NCBI GenBank assembly: GCA_046757465.1
Contig: JBHHYH010000022.1
Location: 1-42,186, forward strand
Origin: Scalindua_A sp046757465
GTDB taxonomy: Bacteria > Planctomycetota > Brocadiia > Brocadiales > Scalinduaceae
DNA: 42,186 nucleotides
Reading direction: 5' to 3'
Both the position numbers and the translations under genes were made by a program. Under the pieces are notes generated by a model. The model was given only the letters and a program-made list of their open reading frames with translations. It did not search any database and was not told the DNA's origin. This document shows, piece by piece, positions 25,119 to 31,885 of this stretch (position 1 is its first letter; each line of letters starts with the position of its first letter).

Positions 25119-25219
25119 GTCATTCTGAGGCTTTAGCCGAAGAATCTAGATTATGCCTACCTGACGATAGGCAGGTAACTTATTGCAAACATTAGATTCT
25201 TCACTGCGCTCAGAATGAC
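25119..25219. repeat. Inverted pair of the GTCATTCTGAG...GAAGAATCTA repeat
   Basis: The left arm GTCATTCTGAGG...GAAGAATCTA (25119-25148) and the right arm TTAGATTCTTC...CTCAGAATGAC (25191-25219) are inverted copies separated by about 42 bases. The word is a known type of short dispersed repeat in many bacterial genomes. A related single arm lies at 23969-23995. Confidence 0.7.
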
Positions 25220-25261
25220 AATGTAACACAATCCTGCTTGTAGGCTAGATTCCCTGCACGA

Positions 25262-25317
25262 CAGATGGCAGGCGGGCTTCCGAAAGGCCTGCCCGACTAA
25301 GTCGTTCTGGCGGGAAG
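25262..25317. repeat. GC-rich palindromic element, intergenic copy
   Basis: It contains GGCAGGCGGGC and CTGCCCGACTAAGTCGTTCT followed by GGCGGG. This is the same CCCGAC...GTTCTGGCGGG core seen in the copies inside the O-antigen ligase gene. Confidence 0.7.
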
Positions 25318-25405
25318 GTACAGCAATTAGCCCCGCTTTCGCAGGGAATCCAAAAGTTTTAATTTTCATACTTCGTGGTGCCCTGAAAGGGCATGAAGGT
25401 TTAAT

Positions 25406-26080
25406 ATGAAAATAAAAAATTTTAATGAGGGTTTTACAATTATCGAGTTATTGGTTGTGATTGCTATTATCGGCATCCTTGCCGGCATACTGCTAAGTGC
25501 AATAAGCAGGGCAAGGGAGTCTGGTCGCAGGACACAATGTGCCAGTAACCTGAGGCAGATTGGTTTCGGCTTAATCATATACTCAAAAGAAAATAACGAA
25601 ACATTTCCTATTAAGGGTGCAACTGCAATGAGGGATCTCAATACACTTTATCCTGATTACGTTTCAGAAAGAAGAGTGTTTAAGTGCCCCAGTGATAACC
25701 TTGTTACATTTGCGGAAAATGCCAATATCACTGCAGGTGATGCCTTTGATAAGGATGAATGTAGTTACGGCTATGATAACACACATACCCCAGCGGATGC
25801 CGCCGGTGTTGCACTTGCTGGAGACCGCCCTGCAAATAATAATGCCAATCCAGGTGTCCCTACAGGTGATAGGTCACCAAATCATGGTGGTACTGTTAAT
25901 GTTGTTGGTACTGCCGATGTTCCTGGTGATGGGCAAAATCTGGTTTATATTGATGGTCACGTGGAATGGGTTGCATCTCAGACTGCGGGCTGGGCAGATG
26001 CGAACGGTGCCAGAGACAACGTCTATGTAAATGATAGTGCTGTTGGAACGGATAGTTATATATTACAAGATGGTACGTAA
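25406..26080 (+). CDS. DUF1559-type prepilin-like protein (pseudopilin), copy 2
   Basis: This is a 224-aa paralogue of the gene 0.5 kb upstream. It has the same prepilin N-terminus (Gly9, then FTIIELLVVIAIIGILAGIL), the same central RTQCASNLRQIGFGLIIYS and the same C-terminal HGGTVNV...IDGHVEWVASQTAGW block. The two differ mainly in the middle (residues 55-165) and at the last 20 residues. AAGG precedes the ATG at a longer distance than in copy 1, and the ribosome-binding site is weaker. A tandem duplication followed by divergence is the simplest reading. Confidence 0.9.
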   Translation: MKIKNFNEGFTIIELLVVIAIIGILAGILLSAISRARESGRRTQCASNLRQIGFGLIIYSKENNETFPIKGATAMRDLNTLYPDYVSERRVFKCPSDNLVTFAENANITAGDAFDKDECSYGYDNTHTPADAAGVALAGDRPANNNANPGVPTGDRSPNHGGTVNVVGTADVPGDGQNLVYIDGHVEWVASQTAGWADANGARDNVYVNDSAVGTDSYILQDGT

Positions 26081-26119
26081 TAAACTTGTTGTTGTGCCCC
26101 CGACGGACCATATTTACTC

Positions 26120-26168
26120 AAATCCCCCTCACTCCCCCTTTGGCAAAGGGGGGAAACAAGGGGGATTT
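26120..26168. repeat. Hairpin repeat AAATCCCCC...GGGGGATTT, copy 1
   Basis: The ends AAATCCCCC and GGGGGATTT enclose a second stem CCCCCTTTG/CAAAGGGGG. It lies between the convergent pseudopilin copy 2 and trpC, so it can act as a two-way terminator. A near-identical copy lies at 28730-28778. Confidence 0.75.
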
Positions 26169-26179
26169 TATATTATATT

Positions 26180-26956
26180 CTAGCCTCCAAGCAGCTCTTT
26201 TATCTTTAAGCGGATATCGTTACTGCGCATTAATGTTTCACCTATCAGTATTGCATCAATACCGGCTTCTTCAAGCTTTAATACATCAGCCCTTGTTTTA
26301 ATGCCACTTTCACTTACCATAATCTTTTCTTTTGGAATAAGAGGACAGAGTTGAAGCGTGGTATCCAGGTTTGTTTCAAACGTATCAAGGTTCCTGTTGT
26401 TAATACCGATAATTACGGCTCCTGTCTCCAGTGTTTTTTGTAGTTCATTTTTATCATGTATTTCTACAAGGCATTCTATCCCCAGGCTATGGGAAAGGGA
26501 GATAAACGTGTCTATCTGTTCATTTGTGAGGAGCCTTGCGATCAGCAATATCGAATCAGCGCCAGCAGCCCTTGATTCATATATCTGATAGGAGTCAACT
26601 ATGAAATCCTTTCTCAAGACGGGTAGATGTATCGTTTCTTTAATCTCCGTAAGATATTTCAGCTCTCCCATGAAAAACTCTTTATCCGTTAGCACTGATA
26701 TTGCAGAGGCGCCACTTGCTTCATACTCCATTGCAATGTTGATATAGTTGAAATCTTCCCTTATTATGCCTGCCGATGGTGATGCCTTTTTAACCTCTGC
26801 AATAATCTTAATCCCATTATTTCTTTTTATTGCTTCGCTAAACTTCCTTGTTTTGGGGGATTCCTTACATCTTTCTTTCAGGACATCTATAGGAATGTGT
26901 TTCTTGTTTTCCGCTACCTCTTTGAGTTTGTGCGAGTGAATTTTATCTAATATCAA
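26180..26956 (-). CDS. trpC: Indole-3-glycerol phosphate synthase
   Basis: TrpC closes the indole ring in tryptophan synthesis, turning CdRP into indole-3-glycerol phosphate. The open frame runs up to 27064, but I place the start at TTG 26956. It is preceded by AAAGGA at 7 bases, gives the normal N-terminus ILDKIHSHKLKEV, and yields a 258-aa protein of usual size. With this start, the catalytic pair is Glu54/Lys56 (IIAEVKKASPS). The other active-site elements are RKDFIVD, LVEIHD, GINNRNL and VSESGI, all present. No other trp gene is adjacent. Confidence 0.93.
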   Translation of the reverse strand: MILDKIHSHKLKEVAENKKHIPIDVLKERCKESPKTRKFSEAIKRNNGIKIIAEVKKASPSAGIIREDFNYINIAMEYEASGASAISVLTDKEFFMGELKYLTEIKETIHLPVLRKDFIVDSYQIYESRAAGADSILLIARLLTNEQIDTFISLSHSLGIECLVEIHDKNELQKTLETGAVIIGINNRNLDTFETNLDTTLQLCPLIPKEKIMVSESGIKTRADVLKLEEAGIDAILIGETLMRSNDIRLKIKELLGG

Positions 26957-27587
26957 ATCTGAATCCTTTGGGAAAGTTGATTTTTGAGTTATTAGATTAA
27001 ATGTTTTTACCTTTTCAGTCAAGGCTTGAATTTGTTCAATATCAAGTGAAAAATCACCTCTCAATCCCCTCCTTCACAAGGAGGGGATAAAGGGCATAGG
27101 TGTTAGGTTAAGAAGACTTTTTTAATATGGTTAGGGCCTGATAGTTATTGTAAGGTAAATGATTTCAGCCCTGTGGAATAGGACAAATTGAATTTATTCC
27201 ACAGGGTGAAATAGTGGCAAAATCAGTTCACGTAGCGGAAACCTTTAGGTTTCCATGTCCATGGTATGGATAGCAAAGATGGTTATATGAATGTTTAAAT
27301 TGGGTTTAATCCCGTGGTGTGTGGAGGCCTGAAGGCCTCCGCTACAGATTCTTTTTATTGCAGGTTCAATTTTTTAGATTGAACCGAATCGTTTAGGTTT
27401 CATTCTTAACCTAACACCTATGGGATAAAGGGGAGGTTATAAAATTCAGTAAAATTCCACTTGATATTGCGCAATTATCATAGTTTTTAAAAATGGTTGA
27501 TTATGCACTCCTTTTATATTAAAATCCCTGCGAACTTATTTTTGAATTGTATAAAACTACAGACTTGATAAATAGTAAAGATAAATT
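26957..27587. other. Intergenic region holding a nested MITE
   Basis: Apart from the upstream in-frame extension of trpC (to 27064), the region holds a CCCCTCCTT/AAGGAGGGG hairpin repeat (27066-27086) that is split by a 328-bp MITE-like element (27095-27422). The remaining 165 bases are an AT-rich leader for the aminotransferase gene. Confidence 0.7.
27095..27422. mobile_element. 328-bp MITE-like element with 20-bp TIRs and 10-bp target duplication
   Basis: The perfect 20-bp ends are CATAGGTGTTAGGTTAAGAA (27095-27114) and its inverse (27403-27422). Immediately outside each end stands GGATAAAGGG (27085-27094 and 27423-27432), a direct repeat expected of target-site duplication. The interior has no ORF but holds several hairpins: CCCTGTGGAATA/TATTCCACAGGG, GGAAACC/GGTTTCC, GGAGGCC/GGCCTCC and GGTTCAAT/ATTGAACC. 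It has no transposase, so it is non-autonomous. Confidence 0.85.
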
Positions 27588-28727
27588 ATGAAGAAGACCT
27601 ATTTATTCACACCAGGGCCTACACAGGTGCCACCTGAAGTAACATTGGCCGAGGCAAAGCCGCTGATTCATCACAGGACCTCTGAATTTTCTAACATCTT
27701 TGCGAAGGTTACTGATGGTTTGAAGTATATTTTCCAGACCAAAAATGGTGAGGTGTTTACGTTTACCTCTTCAGGTACGGGTGGAATGGAGGCTTGTGTG
27801 GTAAACACTTTATCACAAGGAGACAAAGTAGCCGTAGTTAAGGGTGGTAAGTTTGGTGAAAGATGGGCGGAGATCTGTGAAGCCTATGGGGTAGAAGTAA
27901 TACCTGTTGACATAGAGTATGGAAAGGCGGTAAAGCCAGATCTTTTAGATTATCTCTTAAAAAAAGAAAGAGACGTAAAGGCGGTATTTGTTACACAGTG
28001 CGAGACGTCAACGGGTGTGGTTGATGATATAGAGAGAATAGCAAAGGTTGTGAAAGGCCATAATGTGTTATTGATTGTAGATGCAATAACCGGTATTGGA
28101 GTCCATCCACTCATGATGGATGATTGGGGTATTGACATTGCTGTCGCTGGTTCACAAAAGGGCTGTATGTTACCCCCCGGCCTTGCCTTTGTATGCGTGG
28201 CGCAGAGTGCATGGGATGCAATTGAGAAATCAAAACTGCCAAAATACTATTTGGATTTTAAGAAGATGCGGAAGGGTTTAGACAACAAGACCACACCATT
28301 TACGCCTGCAATTTCACTCATAAGAGCGGCAGGCAAGGCTCTGGATATGATTAAGGAAGAGGGTATTGAGAATGTCTGGAAAAGACACGCACGGTTGGCA
28401 CATGCAACGAGAGAGGGCATAAAGGCATTGGGTCTGGAGCTTTTTGCGGGTGAGGCTTCAAGTAACGTCTTAACGGCTGTAAAATCTCCAGAAGGTTTTG
28501 ATATTAATTCTGCCATTAAGAAACTAAGGGATGAAACCGGAGTAACGATAACGGGAGGTCAGGAGGAGTTAAAGGGTAAGATATTCAGGATCGGGCACAT
28601 GGGTTATGTTAATGATTTTGACATAATATTAGCGATCTCTGCCGTTGAGAAATGTTTATACGAAAACGGTTATAAAATAGAATTGGGCAAAGGAGTAGCA
28701 AGGGTGCAAGAAATTCTAATGGGTTGA
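27588..28727 (+). CDS. Class V aminotransferase (serine/alanine-glyoxylate type)
   Basis: This PLP enzyme of 379 aa belongs to the SPT/AGT group. The N-terminus YLFTPGPTQVPPEV is diagnostic. The phosphate-binding loop SSGTGGMEA (61-69), the cofactor Asp165 (LIVDAITGIGV) and the Schiff-base Lys191 (VAGSQKGCMLPPG) are intact. FRIGHMGYVNDFDI near the C-terminus completes the pattern. Likely reactions are alanine- or serine-glyoxylate transamination. In many bacteria this homologue neighbours serine biosynthesis genes, but not here. Substrate choice cannot be read from sequence. Confidence 0.92.
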   Translation: MKKTYLFTPGPTQVPPEVTLAEAKPLIHHRTSEFSNIFAKVTDGLKYIFQTKNGEVFTFTSSGTGGMEACVVNTLSQGDKVAVVKGGKFGERWAEICEAYGVEVIPVDIEYGKAVKPDLLDYLLKKERDVKAVFVTQCETSTGVVDDIERIAKVVKGHNVLLIVDAITGIGVHPLMMDDWGIDIAVAGSQKGCMLPPGLAFVCVAQSAWDAIEKSKLPKYYLDFKKMRKGLDNKTTPFTPAISLIRAAGKALDMIKEEGIENVWKRHARLAHATREGIKALGLELFAGEASSNVLTAVKSPEGFDINSAIKKLRDETGVTITGGQEELKGKIFRIGHMGYVNDFDIILAISAVEKCLYENGYKIELGKGVARVQEILMG

Positions 28728-28729
28728 TA

Positions 28730-28778
28730 AAATCCCCCTTAGTCCCCCTTTACAAAAGGGGGAAAATAAGGGGGATTT
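28730..28778. terminator. Hairpin repeat AAATCCCCC...GGGGGATTT, copy 2 (two-way terminator)
   Basis: The outer stem AAATCCCCCTTA/TAAGGGGGATTT has an inner CCCCCTTT/AAAAGGGGG stem. It lies exactly between the convergent aminotransferase and ahbC genes. It is almost the same as 26120-26168, so it is also a dispersed repeat that has taken a terminator position. Confidence 0.7.
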
Positions 28779-28790
28779 GATAAATGGTGT

Positions 28791-29999
28791 TTATTTAACT
28801 GTTAAAGGTTCATCCACAAGTAAACCGATTTCCTCATCCGTTAAGTAACATGCTGGATCTGGTTCCCACATGTCACCATAGTATGCCTCGGCGCGCGCCC
28901 TGAAATTTCCGCCACATATATCAAGCCATTTACACTTGGAGCAACGACCGGTAACATGATGTTTTTTATCTTTTAGCTTTGCCATAAGGGGATTTGAAGT
29001 GTCCTCCCAGATTTCACTGAATTTCCTCTCACACACGTTTCCGAATGTATAATGTCGCCAGAATTGATCAGCGTGTACGGCGCCATCCCAACTTACGCAG
29101 GCGAGTCCCTTTCCTGAGCTATTTCCCTCGTTCCACTTTAATAATTCCAGTACTTCTGCCGCTCGTTTGGGGTCTTCCTTAAGCAATCTCAAGTAGACAT
29201 AAGGACCATCGGCATGGTTGTCTACCGTTAAGACCTCTATCTTCTTTCCACGATCATGTGCTTCCTTTGTTTTGTCTATGATGAGATCAACGACATTACG
29301 GGTTTCCTCATGTGATAAATCTTCTTCGATTAATCTAGACCCCCTGCCCGAATAAACCAAGTGATAGAAACAAACCCTTGGAATATTTTCTTCTTCAATG
29401 AGCTTAAATATTCCAGGTATATCTTGAGCATTTCTTTTATTAATGGTGAAGCGGAGCCCTACCTTTATGCCTACCTTCATGCAATTCCTTATCCCCTGTA
29501 ATGCATCATCAAAGGCCCCTTCGATACCACGGAATTTATCATTGGTCTCCCTTAAACCGTCAAGACTTATTCCAACATACGAAAGCCCAAATTTTTTTAA
29601 TTCTTCTGCTTTTTCTTCAGTAATTAAAGTTCCATTTGTACTTATGACCGCTCTCAAACCCTTATCACGGGCATATGTTATTAATTCCATCAAATCTTCT
29701 CTCATCAGGGGTTCACCCCCTGAAAAGAGAATTACTGGCGCACCGTATTCTGCAAGGCCATCAAGCATAGCCTTTGCATCCTTTGTATTTAGTTCATCTG
29801 GATATTCAATATCCTTTGATTGAGAGTAGCAATGTACGCATTTAAGGTTGCATCTCTGCCCAACATTCCATACAACTACTGGCTTTTTATCCTTAGAAAA
29901 TTGCAAAAGATGTGAAGGCAATTTTTTTGATTCTCTGCCATATCTAAGTGCATCGGAGGGTTCAACCGTGCCACAATACAACTTTGAAATACCAATCAT
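28791..29999 (-). CDS. ahbC: Radical SAM 12,18-didecarboxysiroheme deacetylase (AhbC-type)
   Basis: This is a radical SAM enzyme of 402 aa with the cluster motif CNLKCVHC (Cys50, Cys54, Cys57) and the SAM-binding FSGGEPL. The N-terminus MIGISKLYCGTVEPSDALRY and the VDNHADGPYVYLRLL block are typical of AhbC. AhbC removes the acetate side chains of 12,18-didecarboxysiroheme in the siroheme-dependent route to heme used by archaea and sulfate reducers. A C-terminal Cys-rich (SPASM-like) region, CSKCKWLDICGG plus a distal Cys, would bind extra iron-sulfur clusters. The near relative NirJ (heme d1) is the main alternative. No other ahb gene is in the window. Confidence 0.82.
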   Translation of the reverse strand: MIGISKLYCGTVEPSDALRYGRESKKLPSHLLQFSKDKKPVVVWNVGQRCNLKCVHCYSQSKDIEYPDELNTKDAKAMLDGLAEYGAPVILFSGGEPLMREDLMELITYARDKGLRAVISTNGTLITEEKAEELKKFGLSYVGISLDGLRETNDKFRGIEGAFDDALQGIRNCMKVGIKVGLRFTINKRNAQDIPGIFKLIEEENIPRVCFYHLVYSGRGSRLIEEDLSHEETRNVVDLIIDKTKEAHDRGKKIEVLTVDNHADGPYVYLRLLKEDPKRAAEVLELLKWNEGNSSGKGLACVSWDGAVHADQFWRHYTFGNVCERKFSEIWEDTSNPLMAKLKDKKHHVTGRCSKCKWLDICGGNFRARAEAYYGDMWEPDPACYLTDEEIGLLVDEPLTVK

Positions 30000-30094
30000 C
30001 TTTTTACCTCATAATTTAATTGATTTATCCGGATTTACGCGGTTATTGCCAAAAACCATATTTTACCTTTTTTGGTTTAATGAGTCAATGAGTT

Positions 30095-31132
30095 TCATTT
30101 TGCTGTGGCTAGCTTTTTGATTATTACCTGTTCAATTTCTTGAAGCAATTCCGGTTTTTGATTAATAAATTGTTTGGTATTTTCTCTTCCTTGTCCCAGA
30201 CGTATATTTCCATAAGAGAACCATGTTCCACTTTTTTCTATCACTTGATTATCAACGCCCAGGTCAACTATATCGCCAGCCCTTGATATCCCGCTATTGA
30301 ACATTATATCAAATTCTGCCTTTCTAAATGGCGGTGAGACTTTGTTCTTTGCAACACTGGCCCTAACACGGCTTCCAATAATCCGGTCACCATCCTTAAT
30401 ACTTCCAATTCTGCGGATGTCAATTCTAACCGAGGAATAGAATTTTAATGCCCTCCCCCCTGGTGTTGTTTCTGGATTACCGAACATTACTCCTATTTTT
30501 TGTCGAATTTGATTGATAAATATAATGCAGGTTTTTGATTTTGAGATAACAGAAGTTAGTTTCCTGAGCGCTTGAGACATTAATCTGGCTTGCAGTGCAA
30601 CATGAGTGTCTCCCATTTCTCCCTCGATTTCAGTTCTTGGTACGAGTGCGGCGACAGAGTCTATGACGATTACGTCAATTGCATTGCTTCTTGTTAAGAG
30701 TTCAGCTATTTCCAGCGCTTGTTCCCCGGTATCGGGTTGATTTACCAATAAATTGTCAAGATCAACTCCTAATCTCTTTGCATAGTCAGGGTCAAGGGCG
30801 TGTTCAGCGTCAATGAAAGCAGCAGTGCCACCACTTTTTTGTGCACTGGCAACGATGTGCAGTGTTAAAGTTGTTTTTCCTGAAGCTTCAGGTCCAAAGA
30901 TTTCCACTACTCTCCCCCGTGGTACTCCACCTACACCTAAGGCGAGATCAAGAGAAAGAGAGCCGGTAGATATTACCGGCACATCAAGCCTTACATCTGA
31001 CCCGAGGCGCATTATTGTCCCTTTTCCGTATTGTCTGTCAATCTGCGATACTGCACGTTCGAGAGATTGACTCTTTTTTTCGGCATCAGATTTCCCTTTT
31101 TCGGAACGTTCTAACTTCTGTAACTTAGCCAT
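30095..31132 (-). CDS. recA: Recombinase RecA
   Basis: RecA forms filaments on single-stranded DNA, drives strand exchange and promotes LexA-type cleavage. The 345-aa protein is full length. It has Walker A GPEASGKTT (80-88), Walker B VIVIDSVAAL, loop L1 EGEMGD, loop L2 QIRQKIGVMFGNPETTPGG, and a C-terminal domain. The N-terminus is about 20 residues longer and more Lys-rich than E. coli RecA. The start lies 3 bases after the CvpA-family gene, and the two are probably cotranscribed. Confidence 0.98.
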   Translation of the reverse strand: MAKLQKLERSEKGKSDAEKKSQSLERAVSQIDRQYGKGTIMRLGSDVRLDVPVISTGSLSLDLALGVGGVPRGRVVEIFGPEASGKTTLTLHIVASAQKSGGTAAFIDAEHALDPDYAKRLGVDLDNLLVNQPDTGEQALEIAELLTRSNAIDVIVIDSVAALVPRTEIEGEMGDTHVALQARLMSQALRKLTSVISKSKTCIIFINQIRQKIGVMFGNPETTPGGRALKFYSSVRIDIRRIGSIKDGDRIIGSRVRASVAKNKVSPPFRKAEFDIMFNSGISRAGDIVDLGVDNQVIEKSGTWFSYGNIRLGQGRENTKQFINQKPELLQEIEQVIIKKLATAK

Positions 31133-31135
31133 TAG

Positions 31136-31669
31136 TTACTCCCTTCGTGAATTGTTTTTGTCTTTTAACATAACTTTTGTTTTAGCAAGTGACTTTTCTT
31201 TGAGATCTTGTGGAGTCTTAGAAATAACAGCTCTTGTACCTTTATCGAGGTTATTTGCTATTAAGGAGTTATTAATTATTTCTCCTGCTCTACTATTTTC
31301 CATAAATGACACCATTGATATAATTATACAACATGTTAATACTGTTTTTATGAATGCGACTCCCCCGCCCAAAATCCTGCCACTTATTCCAAATTCCCTT
31401 TTCGTAAGAAAGGATTTAAATAAGTTGCCGAGTGCATATGTCAGGATTAGAATAACGACAAAGACAATTGAGCCTCCCAATATGTTAGTAATTTCATGGT
31501 TGAATATGCCATCTAAGATCCCACCTAATATTTTGTAAAGGAAGAAGGCAGTAACAACTGCAATAGCAACGGAGCAAATTCGATAAATCTGCCAGAGAGG
31601 ACCTGTCAATATTCCGAAGACGGTTCCTGTTGCTATAACTATTATCAAGGTGTAATCAAGCCAATTCAT
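31136..31669 (-). CDS. CvpA family membrane protein
   Basis: This is a 177-aa protein with four predicted helices: about 5-22, 30-48, 62-84 and 100-122. The N-terminus NWLDYTLIIVIATGTVFGIL and the GRILGGGVAFIKTVL segment match CvpA (colicin V production) family proteins. Homologues are linked to envelope integrity and biofilm, with no known biochemical role. It directly precedes recA. Confidence 0.82.
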   Translation of the reverse strand: MNWLDYTLIIVIATGTVFGILTGPLWQIYRICSVAIAVVTAFFLYKILGGILDGIFNHEITNILGGSIVFVVILILTYALGNLFKSFLTKREFGISGRILGGGVAFIKTVLTCCIIISMVSFMENSRAGEIINNSLIANNLDKGTRAVISKTPQDLKEKSLAKTKVMLKDKNNSRRE

Positions 31670-31690
31670 AATCTTGATTCAGTTGATATA

Positions 31691-31722
31691 CCTACCCGCC
31701 TGACCAAATCATTCGGGCTGGT
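31691..31722. repeat. GC-rich palindromic element, short intergenic copy
   Basis: The words CTACCCGCCTGACC and ATCATTCGGGCTGG match parts of copies 1 and 4 in the O-antigen ligase gene. It lies in the 216-base gap between the AsmA-like and CvpA-family genes. Confidence 0.5.
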
Positions 31723-31764
31723 ATTAGTTTTACCACGTAGGAATACTCCGTGCTTCCGCACGGG

Positions 31765-31837
31765 CATGATAAAATTAAATACTTCCGCTTTTTCACACGA
31801 GGGGTTATGCCCCATGCGAAATTCCAACGGGGTTTAC
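31765..31837 (-). repeat. Dispersed repeat R1, copy 2
   Basis: Read on the minus strand it starts GTAAACCCCGTTGGAATTTC and continues through GAAAAAGCGGAAG, parallel to 12797-12871. A CCGTGC/GCACGG hairpin (31748-31763) follows. It occupies most of the gap upstream of the AsmA-like gene's stop. Confidence 0.65.
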
Positions 31838-31885
31838 CTTAGTTTTCTGCTCGAATTGCGTATCAGTATATGGTCAGGATGGATT

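Larger units (their letters stand above)
24964..25405. other. Repeat-rich intergenic region between the two pseudopilins
   Basis: No gene is seen. It contains a partial MITE end (24970-24985); a CCCCG-GCTTTC/GAAAGC-CGGGG hairpin (25021-25055); a 15-base direct repeat CTGAACCCCTTCGCT at 25056-25070 and 25100-25114; a 101-bp inverted pair (25119-25219); and a GC-rich palindromic element (25262-25317). A CGCAGGGAATCC repeat lies just before copy 2. Confidence 0.65.

Noticed and set aside
26957..27064. A 36-residue N-terminal extension of TrpC
   Set aside because: The internal TTG at 26956 has a well-spaced AAAGGA site, gives the normal TrpC N-terminus and places Glu/Lys at the usual residue numbers. 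The extension reads into the hairpin repeat.
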